64,000 nt of DNA from Nonomuraea africana (GCF_014873535.1 NZ_JADBEF010000001.1:2728001-2792000); one strand, 5' to 3'. Shown: positions 44,354-52,725, counted from the first letter of the stretch. Notes: generated by a model not told the origin, from the sequence alone. Translations and numbers: made by a program.

Positions 44354-45577
44354 ATGCCTGGCAATAGGGGAGTCGTATACGACGGTCCAGGCAAAGTCGA
44401 GGTACGCGAGACTAACTATCCCGATTTCGAGCTCAAGGATGGCCCGGGAGTAAATCCGGCCAACGTCGGGCGCAAGCTGCCACACGCCGCGATTCTCAAG
44501 GCCGTCGCGACGAACATCTGCGGCAGCGACCAGCACATGGTCCGCGGCCGCACCACGGCCCCGCCGGGGCTCATCCTTGGCCACGAGATCACCGGCGAGG
44601 TCGTCGAGACCGGCCCTGATGTGGAGTACATCAAGACCGGCGACCTCGTATCCGTTCCGTTCAACATCTCCTGCGGCCGCTGCCGCAACTGTAAGGAGCG
44701 CAAGACCGGCGTCTGCGAGAACGTCAACCCTGACCGGCCGGGTTCGGCGTACGGCTACGTCGACATGGGCGGCTGGGTGGGTGGACAGGCCGAGTACGTC
44801 CTGGTTCCCTATGCCGACTGGAACCTGCTCAAGTTCCCCGACAAGGACCGGGCCATGGAGAAGATCCTTGATCTCGCCATGCTCTCGGACATCTTCCCGA
44901 CCGGTTTCCACGGCTGCGTCACCGCAGGGGTGAAGCCGGGGTCGAGCGTCTACATCGCCGGCGCCGGTCCGGTCGGGCTCGCCGCGGCCGCCTCGGCTTT
45001 CCTGCTCGGGGCCGCCGTGGTCATCGTCGCCGACCTGAACAAGGAGCGTCTGGACCAGGCTCACAGCTTCGGCTGCGAGACCATCAACGTGACCTTGGGC
45101 GAGCCGAAGGATCAGATCATGCACATCCTTCGCGAACCGGAAGTGGACTGCGCCGTCGACGCCGTCGGCTTCGAGGCTCGCGGTCACGGTAACGAGGCGG
45201 AGGTGGAACGGCCCGCCGCCGTACTCAACACGCTCATGGACGTCACCCGGGCGGGTGGCGCACTCGGAATCCCCGGCCTGTACGTGACCGGAGACCCGGG
45301 CGCGTCGGACGAGGCCGCCAGGCAGGGATCCCTGTCCATTCGGATCGGTCTGGGCTGGGCGAAGTCGCACAGCTTCACCACCGGCCAGTGCCCCGTCATG
45401 CGGTACAACCGCCAGCTCATGATGGCGATCCTGCATGACCGGGTACAGATCGCGAAGGCGGTCAACGCCACACCGATCCCGCTCGACCAGGCACCGCGGG
45501 GCTACCACGAGTTCGACGAGGGGGCTGCACGCAAGTACGTGCTGGACCCGCACGGCATGCTCAGCAAGGCGTCCTAG
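44354..45577 (+). CDS. fdhA: Glutathione-independent formaldehyde dehydrogenase
   Basis: 407-aa zinc medium-chain dehydrogenase. GNRGVVYDGPGKVEVRETNY and the catalytic-zinc Cys in ATNICGSDQHMVRG with His-Glu in LGHEITGEVVETGPD; structural-zinc Cys cluster SCGRCRNCKERKTGVCENV; NAD-binding VYIAGAGPVGLAAAASAF; and the FdhA-specific insert GGWVGGQAEYVLVPYADWNL. It matches the Pseudomonas-type formaldehyde dismutase/dehydrogenase family that oxidises formaldehyde with NAD+ without glutathione. Probably co-transcribed with the aquaporin. Confidence 0.93.
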   Translation: MPGNRGVVYDGPGKVEVRETNYPDFELKDGPGVNPANVGRKLPHAAILKAVATNICGSDQHMVRGRTTAPPGLILGHEITGEVVETGPDVEYIKTGDLVSVPFNISCGRCRNCKERKTGVCENVNPDRPGSAYGYVDMGGWVGGQAEYVLVPYADWNLLKFPDKDRAMEKILDLAMLSDIFPTGFHGCVTAGVKPGSSVYIAGAGPVGLAAAASAFLLGAAVVIVADLNKERLDQAHSFGCETINVTLGEPKDQIMHILREPEVDCAVDAVGFEARGHGNEAEVERPAAVLNTLMDVTRAGGALGIPGLYVTGDPGASDEAARQGSLSIRIGLGWAKSHSFTTGQCPVMRYNRQLMMAILHDRVQIAKAVNATPIPLDQAPRGYHEFDEGAARKYVLDPHGMLSKAS

Positions 45578-45769
45578 CGACGTCCCTTCCCTGCGAGCGG
45601 TAGGTCAGCGTGCAGCGGTCCGCGATCGTCATGCGGGGGAGCATCTGGAGCGGGGTGTCGCGGCGGATCTGTTCGTAACTCACCGGTTCCGCTGACCGAG
45701 CAGGCGCGTCCGCGCCGATAGCTTGTCGGTGACGATCTCTATCGTCTGCCCAAGAGCCTGTTGAAAGCG

Positions 45770-45805
45770 GACGCGCCCCCGACTCGGTCGAGCCGGGGGC
45801 GCGTC
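45770..45805. terminator. Strong hairpin, terminator-like
   Basis: GACGCGCCCCCG (45770-45781) pairs with CGGGGGCGCGTC (45794-45805). It lies after the plus-strand dehydrogenase gene and just beyond the end of the minus-strand fragment at 45818, so it could act bidirectionally. Confidence 0.7.
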
Positions 45806-45817
45806 ACGAGGTCAGCC

Positions 45818-45980
45818 TCAGGGTTGCTTCCACGGCTCGAAGTACGCGACCGTCGCGAAGTCGATCTCCAAGGCGTCGGGCGGGCTGCCGCCCGTCGCAC
45901 TCGATCCGGTCACGAAGATCCGCACCCCGGCGCCGTCGGTCGCGTCCACGGCGAGCGCGAGCTCGTCACCCGAACCAACG
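45818..45980 (-). pseudogene. C-terminal fragment of a beta-sandwich (CBM-like) protein
   Basis: The minus strand reads AVGSGDELALAVDATDGAGV, RIFVTGSSATGGSPPDALEI, then DFATVAYFEPWKQP and stop. The beta-strand rhythm is that of a carbohydrate-binding or phage-tail-like jelly-roll end. It has no start codon, and upstream sequence passes directly into a gene fragment on the opposite strand near 45970. Parent protein unknown. Confidence 0.4.
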
Positions 45981-46216
45981 GCGATGTCCTGCCAACGCTC
46001 CTGGTCGACGGCTATGTCGCCGGCGTGTTGCGGCCGGCCGGGGATGGGATCGAGGCCACCGCGTTCCATCCGTTGCCCGGCCAGGTGTGGGACGAGCTGG
46101 CCGCCGAGGCGCAGGCGCTGGCGGCGCTGCTGGCCGACCGCGAGCCGGGGGTTTACCGCCGCTATGACCGCTGGTGGTCCGATCTACCCGGTGCGGAGGT
46201 ACGGATCGTCCGGTAG
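45967..46216 (+). pseudogene. Winged-helix (AlkZ-like) protein, C-terminal fragment
   Basis: RTNGDVLPTLLVDGYVAGVL, IEATAFHPLPGQVWDELAAE and LLADREPGVYRRYDRWW match the C-terminal region of the actinobacterial winged-helix DNA-binding / HTH_42 (AlkZ-like DNA glycosylase) family. The N-terminal about 280 residues are missing at a junction near 45970 with an unrelated minus-strand fragment. Confidence 0.65.
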
Positions 46217-46390
46217 ATGGATCATGGCTTGGCGCGAGGGAACTGGGAGGAAGGCAGGTCAGCGAAGTGGAGACACCTGTTTACGCGATGTCGCCAGTGC
46301 GTGTTACCACTGCCGCACTGGCGACATCGTCGCGCAGCCCCTCGGTGGTGATCGTGACTCCCGATTGGCTCATACCTCTCGCCCTTTCGG

Positions 46391-46663
46391 TCAGGGCTCG
46401 TCGCCCTCGGTCAATGCCCGCAGCACCTTGGCCTGCTCCACATCGGTTCCCTCGGCCCGCATCCGGGCCGCCTCCTCGCCGGTGAAACCCGCCGCACGCC
46501 AGGCCGCCACCTCCTCGATCGGCATGCCGGCGCGCCAGAACTCAGCCATCAGCGAAATAGCGTCCTGCCCCGAGGCGAGCACCCGTTCGGCCTCGCGGGC
46601 GGACAGGCCGAGCGCGTCGAAGACCCGCGCCTGTCCCGCCTCGACGCGGGGCATGACGAGCAT
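46391..46663 (-). CDS. Small helical hypothetical protein
   Basis: 90 aa, nearly all helical: ALGLSAREAERVLASGQDAI, LMAEFWRAGMPIEEVAAWRA, AGFTGEEAARMRAEGTDVEQ. It contains two imperfect repeats of a (W)RAAGFTxEEAxxxRAxG unit, as seen in actinobacterial proteins of unknown function that use this motif in tandem. ATG at 46663. No partner gene is evident. Confidence 0.55.
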   Translation of the reverse strand: MLVMPRVEAGQARVFDALGLSAREAERVLASGQDAISLMAEFWRAGMPIEEVAAWRAAGFTGEEAARMRAEGTDVEQAKVLRALTEGDEP

Positions 46664-46919
46664 CGGAAAAGTCCCGTTAGCAGAGCAGAGTTGAGCGCCT
46701 TACCGTGACTTTCCGTTCGGATGCGCCTCGCTGGAGGGTTTCCGCAGGTCATAGCGCGTAGAGCGGGCTATTGGGCTGTGATGTGCCGATCCAGGCGGGA
46801 AGTGATCCACACGAAGCGCAGTCGATCATGGTCCAGGTGTCACGGCGGCGGTGACGCGGGCGGCGTAGACCCCCGGTGTGCTTTGCGCTCAACCGGCCCG
46901 GCGCCCTTTGGATTTGACC
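46664..46919. other. Non-coding gap
   Basis: No supported gene or site apart from the terminator that follows. It presumably contains the promoter of the minus-strand gene at 46391-46663. Confidence 0.3.
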
Positions 46920-46951
46920 GTGGGGGCGGAATCGACCAATTCCGCCCCCAC
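46920..46951. terminator. Strong terminator hairpin
   Basis: GTGGGGGCGGAAT (46920-46932) and ATTCCGCCCCCAC (46939-46951) form a perfect 13-bp stem with a 6-nt loop, 15 bp beyond the stop of the minus-strand sigma-factor gene. Confidence 0.8.
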
Positions 46952-46966
46952 CCTGACGACACCGGC

Positions 46967-47842
46967 TCAGGCCGGGGCGGGCAGATGGATCGAGGCGAGT
47001 TTGGCCGGGTCGACGACGATGTGGATGCCGGTGATCCGGCCTTCGGTGACTGTGAAGGCGATGGCGGAGAGAGGGGTGCCGTCGGGGCGCCAGGACATGT
47101 GGCCGGGGATGCCGTTGACCAGCACGGGTCGGTGGCGGGCGACCTCGCCGAAGAACATGCGGGCGCCGGCGGCGACCTCGGTGGCGCCGAGGGTGACGAC
47201 CATGCCGTCGGAGGTGTCGACGGTCAGCTTCACGTTCGGGTCGAGGACACGCAGGAGCGCTTCGAAGTCGCCGCTGAGCGCGGCGGCGCGGAATGCCTGG
47301 ACGACCTCTTGGTGCTCGCGGCCGGGGCCCGCCGGCCGGTCCGTGGCTTGGACCTTGCGGCGGGCGCGGCTGGCGATCATCTTGGTGGCGTCGGCGGATT
47401 TGCCCAGAATCTGGCCGATTTCGTGGAACGGGACCGCGAACATGTCGTGCAGGACGAACGCCAGGCGCTCGCTCGGGGTGAGCGAGTCGAGCACGACGAG
47501 CAGGGCGAGGCCGACCGAATCGGCCAGCGCCACCTGCTCGTCCGGCGCGGGGTCGTCGGCGGGCGTCACCACGAGGTCCGCAAACTCGTGCCCGTAGGCG
47601 GTCTCGGGGTGGGCTTGGCGGGATCTCAGGAGGTCCAGGCTGATTCGGCCGACCACGGTGGTCAGCCAGCCCGCCAGGTTGCCGATGGTCGCCTCGTCCT
47701 GGCGGACGAGGCGCATCCAGGCTTCCTGGACCACGTCCTCGGCGTCGGCGTGTGAGCCCAGCGCGCGGTACGCGAGGGCGCGCAGCCGATCGCGCTGGGC
47801 TTCGAACGCCTCGGTCACGAGGCCGGACGGGTGGGCGGTCAC
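46967..47842 (-). CDS. ECF41 (SigJ-like) sigma factor with SnoaL-like tail
   Basis: 291 aa from GTG at 47842. Region 2 (FEAQRDRLRALAYRALGSHA, DAEDVVQEAWMRLVRQDEAT, LAGWLTTVVGRISLDLLRSR) and region 4 (LDSLTPSERLAFVLHDMFAV, PFHEIGQILGKSADATKMIA) are followed by a SnoaL/NTF2-like C-terminal domain (FRAAALSGDFEALLRVLDPN, LTVDTSDGMVVTLGATEVAA), defining ECF41. The tail regulates the sigma factor in this group. It overlaps the stop of the VOC gene (GTGA). ECF41 genes usually sit beside carboxymuconolactone-decarboxylase/COE-type genes; here the partner is a VOC protein. Confidence 0.93.
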   Translation of the reverse strand: MTAHPSGLVTEAFEAQRDRLRALAYRALGSHADAEDVVQEAWMRLVRQDEATIGNLAGWLTTVVGRISLDLLRSRQAHPETAYGHEFADLVVTPADDPAPDEQVALADSVGLALLVVLDSLTPSERLAFVLHDMFAVPFHEIGQILGKSADATKMIASRARRKVQATDRPAGPGREHQEVVQAFRAAALSGDFEALLRVLDPNVKLTVDTSDGMVVTLGATEVAAGARMFFGEVARHRPVLVNGIPGHMSWRPDGTPLSAIAFTVTEGRITGIHIVVDPAKLASIHLPAPA

Positions 47843-48230
47843 GGCTTTCGCTGCTGACGGAGCGAGACCCGGTTGCCGTCCGGGTCCGCCGCCTCGATGC
47901 GGACCCCGAACGGATAGTCCACGGGTTCGGACTCTTCGAAGGTGACGCCGCGCTGGCGCAGGATCTCGAAATCCTTTCGCAAATCGTCGGATTCGAGGAT
48001 CAGCGGACCGGGCGCGGCATGCTGGCCCACGTCGCCCGGCTGTCCCGCGGCCGCGCATGCGACCACAGGAGGATCTGCACCGGGCTATCGGGAACGCCGA
48101 CGGTGAGGAACCGTCCGTCGGGCCCCGAGAAGTCGATCCGCTTTTCCAGGCCGAGTCCCTCGGTGTAGAACTCCAGCGCGCGGTCCTGATCGGTGACGTA
48201 GATCGTCACGTACATGATGTTGGTCAGCAT
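47839..48230 (-). pseudogene. VOC/glyoxalase-superfamily gene, single frameshift
   Basis: First frame: LTNIMYVTIYVTDQDRALEF, YTEGLGLEKRIDFSGPDGRF, VPDSPVQILLWSH. Second frame: APGPLILESDDLRKDFEILR, GVTFEESEPVDYPFGVRIEA, ADPDGNRVSLRQQRKP. Together they form a complete about 130-aa VOC domain of the YkcA/glyoxalase type. The frames meet near 48030-48050. Either a one-base inactivation or a sequencing error; the overlap of its stop with the sigma-factor GTG implies an operon. Confidence 0.82.
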
Positions 48231-48530
48231 CCTGTTCTCGATTCACTCGTTGGTGCGACGACCGTTCGCATTCGGTCGTCGCACCTATGACGAGTGCCGA
48301 CGGGAAAAGGTAACAGGACCGGTCTGCCGGAGCGGTTACCAGGCGCATGCGGTGTGGCTCGGCAGCACGCGTCCAGGCCCAGCACATGATTCAGCTGATC
48401 GAGACGGAACACACCCCCGCCAGGGAGTAGGGCCACCAGCCACCAGAATCGGTGGCCGCCCATCACCAGATCTTGGCCGTGTACCACCAGGTCCGGTTGG
48501 CCACTACCAGCCTGGGGGTGGGGTGTCTGA
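48231..48530. other. Non-coding gap
   Basis: Holds a short ACCACCAG-rich stretch (48430-48510, with GGCCACCAGCCACCAGAATC, repeated CACCAG units) but no supported gene. It is bounded by the VOC gene start and the recombinase relic. Confidence 0.3.
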
Positions 48531-48865
48531 TCAGGTGCTGGTCGGCTGGGGCTGCGCGGTGGTCTGTTCGTCGTGGTCGCGGAGCATGCGCAGGACGGTG
48601 GCGGGTGATGGGTGCTGGCCCTTCTTCTTGCCTGTGGTGATGACGAGCCGGGCGGCGATGTCGCGCAGGCTCAGGTTTTGTTCGCGCAGGTGGAGGGCGT
48701 GGGAGAGCATGGCGTCGTCGGTGACGGTGGCGCCGCCGATGTTCTTGCCGCGGGTGCGGGCGGACTCGTGGCCTTCGAGGGTGCGGTCGCGGATGTACTC
48801 GCGTTCCATGCCAGAGAGGGCGGCCAGCACGGTGAAGACCACTCCGGCCGGGTCGTGTGATTCCT
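48531..48865 (-). pseudogene. Serine recombinase (resolvase/invertase), C-terminal fragment
   Basis: DPAGVVFTVLAALSGMEREY, IRDRTLEGHESARTRGKNIG and LREQNLSLRDIAARL match the E-helix and the C-terminal HTH DNA-binding domain of small Hin/Tn3-resolvase-type serine recombinases. The catalytic N-terminus (with Ser and the Arg residues) is missing: the homology stops exactly where the clpX 5' fragment begins (48866). The HTH tail is Gln/Thr/Pro-rich. Confidence 0.85.
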
Positions 48866-48925
48866 GACCTGCTGGTGGGTCTTGCCGCAGAACGTGCAGG
48901 TCAGCGGGTTGGCGATGCGGGCCAC
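48866..48925 (-). pseudogene. clpX: clpX paralogue, 5' end (first 20 codons)
   Basis: GTG at 48925, then VARIANPLTCTFCGKTHQQV: the start of the ClpX N-terminus with the first zinc-finger Cys pair (CTFC). At QQV it passes into recombinase sequence. The continuation, with the second Cys pair ([11 protein letters not shown]), begins at 31348 on the same strand. Both junctions share GACC (plus strand; 48866-48869 and 31345-31348), and joining them there gives an uninterrupted frame. The start lies 5 bp after the P450 stop, so this clpX was probably the second gene of a P450-led operon. Confidence 0.72.
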
Positions 48926-48930
48926 CGGGG

Positions 48931-50127
48931 TCAGAGGGTGACCGGCAGCGTGAGCAGCCGCCAGGTGCCGGGGTCGGGGGCGCGCCGCGCCTCGTGCGGG
49001 GCGGCGGCCGGCGCCAGGTCGGGGTAGCGGCGCAGCAGCGCGGTCAGGGCGACCTCGGTCTGGACGCGGGCCAGTGCGGCGCCGAGGCAGAAGTGCGGGC
49101 CGTGGGCGAAGCCCAGGTGCGGCGCGGTGCCGGCGGGCCTGCCCAGGTCGAGGGTCTCGGGGTCGGTGAAGACGCGGGGGTCGCGGTTGGCGCCGGCGAT
49201 GGAGACGCTGACGGCCTCGCCCTTGTGGATCAGCGTGCCGCACAGTTCGACGTCCTCGCGCGCGTAGCGGGGAATCGACAGCAGCTGCGGGCCGCACCAG
49301 CGCAGGAACTCCTCCACCGCGCGGGGCATGAGGACCGGCTCCTCGCGCAGCCGCGCCCGCTGCTCGGGGTGGGTCAGCAGGACGTGCACGGCGTTGGCGA
49401 TGAGGTTGATCGGCGTCTGCCCGGCCAGGACGACATTCCAGACCATGGTGATCATCTCGGTGTCGCTGAGTTTGTCGCCGTCCTCGGCCTGGGCCGTGAG
49501 GAGGTCGGTGAGCAGGTCGTCGGCCGGTTCGGCGCGCCTGAGGGCGAGGGCGTCCCTGGCTCCGGCCACGATGCCGGGGATGGCGGCGCCGAAGCCCTCC
49601 CCGGTGCCGGCGGCCACGGCGGCGCCGTACTCGCGCCAGCGGGGCCGGTCGGCCTCGGGGATGCCGACCAGTTCGCAGATGACGTCGATGGGCAGCGGGC
49701 GGGCGAAGTGCGGGAGCAGGTCGACGGCGCCCCCGTCGAGGTGGTCGGGCAGCTCGTCCAGGAGCGCCTCGACGAGCGGTTCGATGCGGGGCCTGAACTC
49801 GGCGGCGCGCCTGGCGGTGAAGGCTGGCGCGACCAGCCTGCGCAGGCGCAGATGCGAGGGCGCGTCCATCTCCGTCATGGTCCGCAGGTACGGCCGGCAG
49901 TCCTCGGGGACGCCGGGCGGCGGGGTGAAGCTGCCGGAGGTGATCTCGAAGCGGGGGTCGCCGAGCACGGCCCTGGCCTCGTCGTAGCGGGTCAGCACCC
50001 ACACCGAGAAGCCGGGAGCGCTGACGCGGGCCAGCGGCGCCTGCTCGCGGGCCCGGCCGTAGGCGGTGAAAGGGTCGCGCACCACGTCGGGGTCGGTGAG
50101 GTCGATCTCGGGGACGCCGCTGGTCAT
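48931..50127 (-). CDS. Cytochrome P450
   Basis: 398 aa from ATG at 50127 (GGAG 9 bp upstream; a TTG at 50139 also opens the frame). Soluble bacterial P450 hallmarks: I-helix AGQTPINLIANAVHVLL (AGxxT-like), K-helix ExxR in VEEFLRWCG, and the heme-binding loop LGFAHGPHFCLGAALAR with the axial Cys. It presumably hydroxylates a specialised metabolite or lipid using ferredoxin electrons; no ferredoxin gene is adjacent. Divergent from a TetR gene with a palindromic operator between them. Confidence 0.95.
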   Translation of the reverse strand: MTSGVPEIDLTDPDVVRDPFTAYGRAREQAPLARVSAPGFSVWVLTRYDEARAVLGDPRFEITSGSFTPPPGVPEDCRPYLRTMTEMDAPSHLRLRRLVAPAFTARRAAEFRPRIEPLVEALLDELPDHLDGGAVDLLPHFARPLPIDVICELVGIPEADRPRWREYGAAVAAGTGEGFGAAIPGIVAGARDALALRRAEPADDLLTDLLTAQAEDGDKLSDTEMITMVWNVVLAGQTPINLIANAVHVLLTHPEQRARLREEPVLMPRAVEEFLRWCGPQLLSIPRYAREDVELCGTLIHKGEAVSVSIAGANRDPRVFTDPETLDLGRPAGTAPHLGFAHGPHFCLGAALARVQTEVALTALLRRYPDLAPAAAPHEARRAPDPGTWRLLTLPVTL

Positions 50128-50156
50128 GAAGGACTCCAAAATCTCGAATGATCGGA

Positions 50157-50177
50157 TCAGATGATGCTGTCATCTGA
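50157..50177. promoter_or_regulatory. TetR-type operator palindrome
   Basis: TCAGATGA (50157-50164), spacer TGCTG, TCATCTGA (50170-50177): a perfect 8-bp inverted repeat in the gap between the divergent P450 and TetR genes. Size and position fit autoregulation by the TetR protein and co-control of the P450 gene. Inferred from sequence. Confidence 0.75.
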
Positions 50178-50227
50178 ATGGCCACGGTATCTTGGTTTCG
50201 CGACGAACGGCAACGCGGAGGAGGCCG

Positions 50228-51361
50228 ATGGACCGGCTCAGCAGGGCGCAGACGCAGCAGCTCAACCGCGCCAAGGTGCTGACCTCCGCCAGAGCCGAGT
50301 TCGCCGAACGCGGATATCGCGACGCCAAGGTCGACGGCATCGCCGAACGCGCGGGCCTGACCCGCGGCGCGGTCTACTCCAACTTCCCCGGCAAACGAGC
50401 CCTGTACTTCGCCGTCCTGGCCGACCTGGCCGAACGCGCCCCCGAACCAGACCAGCCGGGCCGAGCGGCCGACCTTGCGGCCGGTCGGGAGGCCGGGCAG
50501 GCGCTGGGCGCCTTCGCCCGCGCCTGGGTCGCCAGGCTCCCCCTGACCACCGACGACCACGACGGCGCCAGGCTCGGCACGGACCTGCTGGCCGAGGTGA
50601 TGGCCGACGAGCGCACCAGGCTGCCGTTCGCGCAGCTGACGAAGCTGCAGGCGATCGTGCTCGGCCTCGCCCTGGAGCGGCTGCGCCCGCCGCAGGCGCC
50701 GCCCGCCCGCCTGGTGCACGTCGCCGAGGCGGTGCTGACCACCCTGTACGGCGCCGCCCAGCTGGCCGCCGCCGCGCCCGGCTTCGTCGAGCCGTTCAAC
50801 GTCGTCACCGCCTGCGAGCGCCTGGCCGGGCTCGACCCGCACGACACCTGGCCGCCCCCGCACCTGCCCTGGATCCCGCGAGCGCGCCCCGCCGACGAGC
50901 CGTGGTCGCCGCCATCGGCCGCCGACGTGCTGCGCGCCGAGCCCGTACGCCCTGACGAGGACGGCGTGCTGGCCGTCCTCGGGCTGCACCGGCTGGAAGC
51001 CGTCGAGGAGGCGGTGCGGGCCGCGCCGCAGGGCGCGCGGGTGACCGCCGTGCTGGTCACCGGCGACCCGGGAGAGCTGGCGCCGCTGGCCAGGCTGGTC
51101 CTGGCCGAGCTGCGGCACGGCCTGCGCCAGGCGTTCGCGCCGCAGGACTGGCCCGCGCTGCGGGTGGTCTTCGACGAGAGCGGCGAGCTCGCGGCCGCGG
51201 CGGGCCTGCGCGCCGTCAGCGACGGCACGGAGGCCGCCGTCGCCGTCAGCGGCGCCCGCGTCGTGGCCCGCGCCGACGGCCGCGGAGCCTGTCACGCCGC
51301 CGCCTCCGTCCTGCACGACCACCCCGTCGCGAGCCGCGAGTTCACCGCGAAAAGCGATTGA
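50228..51361 (+). CDS. TetR-family regulator with extended C-terminal domain
   Basis: 377 aa from ATG at 50228 (GGAGGAG upstream). An N-terminal TetR HTH (NRAKVLTSARAEFAERGYRD, KVDGIAERAGLTRGAVYSNF, PGKRALYFAVLADLAERA) and ligand-binding helical core (ALGAFARAWVARLPL ... VHVAEAVLTTLYGAAQLA) are followed by an extra about 150 aa (LAVLGLHRLEAVEEAVRAAP, VTAVLVTGDPGELAPLARLV, LRVVFDESGELAAAAGLRAV) of alpha/beta type, nearly double the usual TetR length. The extension may sense a metabolite. It probably controls the P450 gene and, downstream, the PhyH gene. Confidence 0.9.
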   Translation: MDRLSRAQTQQLNRAKVLTSARAEFAERGYRDAKVDGIAERAGLTRGAVYSNFPGKRALYFAVLADLAERAPEPDQPGRAADLAAGREAGQALGAFARAWVARLPLTTDDHDGARLGTDLLAEVMADERTRLPFAQLTKLQAIVLGLALERLRPPQAPPARLVHVAEAVLTTLYGAAQLAAAAPGFVEPFNVVTACERLAGLDPHDTWPPPHLPWIPRARPADEPWSPPSAADVLRAEPVRPDEDGVLAVLGLHRLEAVEEAVRAAPQGARVTAVLVTGDPGELAPLARLVLAELRHGLRQAFAPQDWPALRVVFDESGELAAAAGLRAVSDGTEAAVAVSGARVVARADGRGACHAAASVLHDHPVASREFTAKSD

Positions 51362-51384
51362 CGCGCATTGCTAGCGTGGCCGGC

Positions 51385-52095
51385 ATGGGAATCAGTGACG
51401 ATTTCATCGCCAACGGGTTCGTCAAGGTGCGGGCCGCGCCCGACGAGGTGGGGCTGGCCGCCCAGGCGCTGCTGTGGCGGCAGATCGGCCTGTCCCCCGA
51501 CGACCCATCCGGATGGACCGAACCGGTCCGATGGGCCGCCGACCTGACCGGTGAGGGGCCGTTCGGGCAGATCATCAGCTCACCCGCGCTGGCGCGGACG
51601 CTGGACGAGGTGTGCGGGGAAGGCGGCTGGCTGCCGAGCGGCAGCTGCGGCAACATCCCGATCCGCTTCCCGAAGGTGGCCCCGGCCGACGACAGGGGCT
51701 GGCACATCGACCTCAACGTCATGCGCGAGGACGGCAGCTGGGCGGTCAGCGGCCGCCCGGCCACCCTGCTGCTGCTCATCCTGTTCTCCGAGGTCGGCCC
51801 GGACGACGCGCCCACCCGCATCAGGATCGGCTCGCAGCGCGACGCGGCCGCGGCGCTCGGCGAGGGCGTCCACGAGCATGTGCCGGCCAGTCAGTTGATC
51901 GAGGCGGCCAGCGCACACCGGCCGCTGGCCCACGCCACGGGCGCGCCGGGCGAGGTCTACGTGGTGCATCCGCTGACCGTGCACGCCGCGCAGGAACACC
52001 TGGGCGCCAGGCCGCGCTTCATGGCGCAGACGCCGGTCTTCCTGTCGGCCCCCTTGGACCCGTCGGCGGACACGCCACTCGCCAGGGCCGTGTAG
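51385..52095 (+). CDS. Phytanoyl-CoA dioxygenase (PhyH)-like protein
   Basis: 236 aa of the PhyH 2-oxoglutarate/Fe(II) oxygenase superfamily: ISDDFIANGFVKVRAAP, the HxD iron ligands in RGWHIDLNVMREDGSW, and the distal His in YVVHPLTVHAAQEHLGARPR followed by the 2OG-binding Arg region. Likely hydroxylates a small molecule. It begins 23 bp after the TetR stop, so probably in the same transcript; together with the P450 the locus looks like a small oxidative tailoring or detoxification module. Substrate unknown. Confidence 0.87.
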   Translation: MGISDDFIANGFVKVRAAPDEVGLAAQALLWRQIGLSPDDPSGWTEPVRWAADLTGEGPFGQIISSPALARTLDEVCGEGGWLPSGSCGNIPIRFPKVAPADDRGWHIDLNVMREDGSWAVSGRPATLLLLILFSEVGPDDAPTRIRIGSQRDAAAALGEGVHEHVPASQLIEAASAHRPLAHATGAPGEVYVVHPLTVHAAQEHLGARPRFMAQTPVFLSAPLDPSADTPLARAV

Positions 52096-52171
52096 CAGGA
52101 CCGTGTAGCGATGTCACATTCCGCGCGGCCGGTCCCTCTCAGGAGGTGACATCCCGCGGAAGGAGCCGCCC

Positions 52172-52515
52172 ATGACGCCCGACAGCCCGACGCAGGTCTT
52201 CCTCGACCATCGGGAGCTGATGTTCTCGATCGTCTACGCGATGCTGGGCAGCGTCGCCGACACCGAGGACGTGCTGCAGGAACGTGGCTGGCGTGGGAGC
52301 CGCGCAGCCGGGAGGGCGAGCCGATCGCCAACCCGCGCGCCTACCTGGTGCGAGTGGCGGTCAACGCGACGCTGGCCCGCCAGGCCGCCATCAGCCGCCG
52401 CAGGGAGCACTACGTCGGCCCTGGCTGCCCGAGCCGCTGCTGGCCGCCGACGGGTACCGAGACGGCGGTGCGCTCGGAGTCGGTGTCGATGGCGTTGCTG
52501 GTTGTGCTGGAGGCA
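52172..52515 (+). pseudogene. ECF sigma factor N-terminal fragment, frameshifted
   Basis: Starts cleanly (ATG after AGGAGC-type sequence): PTQVFLDHRELMFSIVYAML, GSVADTEDVLQE. It then continues across frame shifts as REGEPIANPRAYLVRVAVNA, TLARQAAISRRREHYVGP and TETAVRSESVSMALLVVLE. This is sigma region 2 of the SigJ/ECF41 group. Region 4 and the rest are missing where minus-strand reductase sequence begins (52515). At least two frameshifts. Confidence 0.75.
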
Positions 52516-52725
52516 GGTCGCCGCCCTCCTCCCGCTTCAGCTCGGTCACCTGGCGGGCCAGGTACGCGCCGATCACGCGGGAGTTCCAGCCCTTCTCCTT
52601 CAGCGTCGTGGAGAATCCTTGCCCATCTCCGGCCAGTCGAACTCGCCCTGGGGGTCGCAGATGTAGCCGTCGATGGAGGTGTGGATCCAGTGGATGACGC
52701 TGCGCCTGGTGGTCTCTCCTGTTCC
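52515..52725 (-). pseudogene. DHFR-like (RibD C-terminal) gene fragment
   Basis: The minus strand reads RRSVIHWIHTSIDGYICDPQ, GEFDWPEMGKDS, then after an internal deletion/frame change TTLKEKGWNSRVIGAYLARQ and VTELKREEGGDLP. These are the first strand and a middle segment of the small dihydrofolate-reductase-like family. It is head-on against a truncated sigma gene; a DHFR-sigma grouping also exists intact at 31.9-34.1 kb, so this may be the wreck of a similar cassette. Confidence 0.6.

Noticed and set aside
43331..45553. 740-aa minus-strand frame opposite the aquaporin and formaldehyde dehydrogenase genes
   Set aside because: Antisense to two well-supported genes and without recognisable motifs.
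48430..48510. ACCACCAG-rich stretch as a CRISPR or tandem-repeat array
   Set aside because: Units are irregular in length and spacing; no conserved repeat-spacer alternation.
48671..51322. 883-aa minus-strand frame across recombinase, P450 and TetR
   Set aside because: Mostly Arg/Pro/Gly shadow; the individual genes in other frames explain the region.
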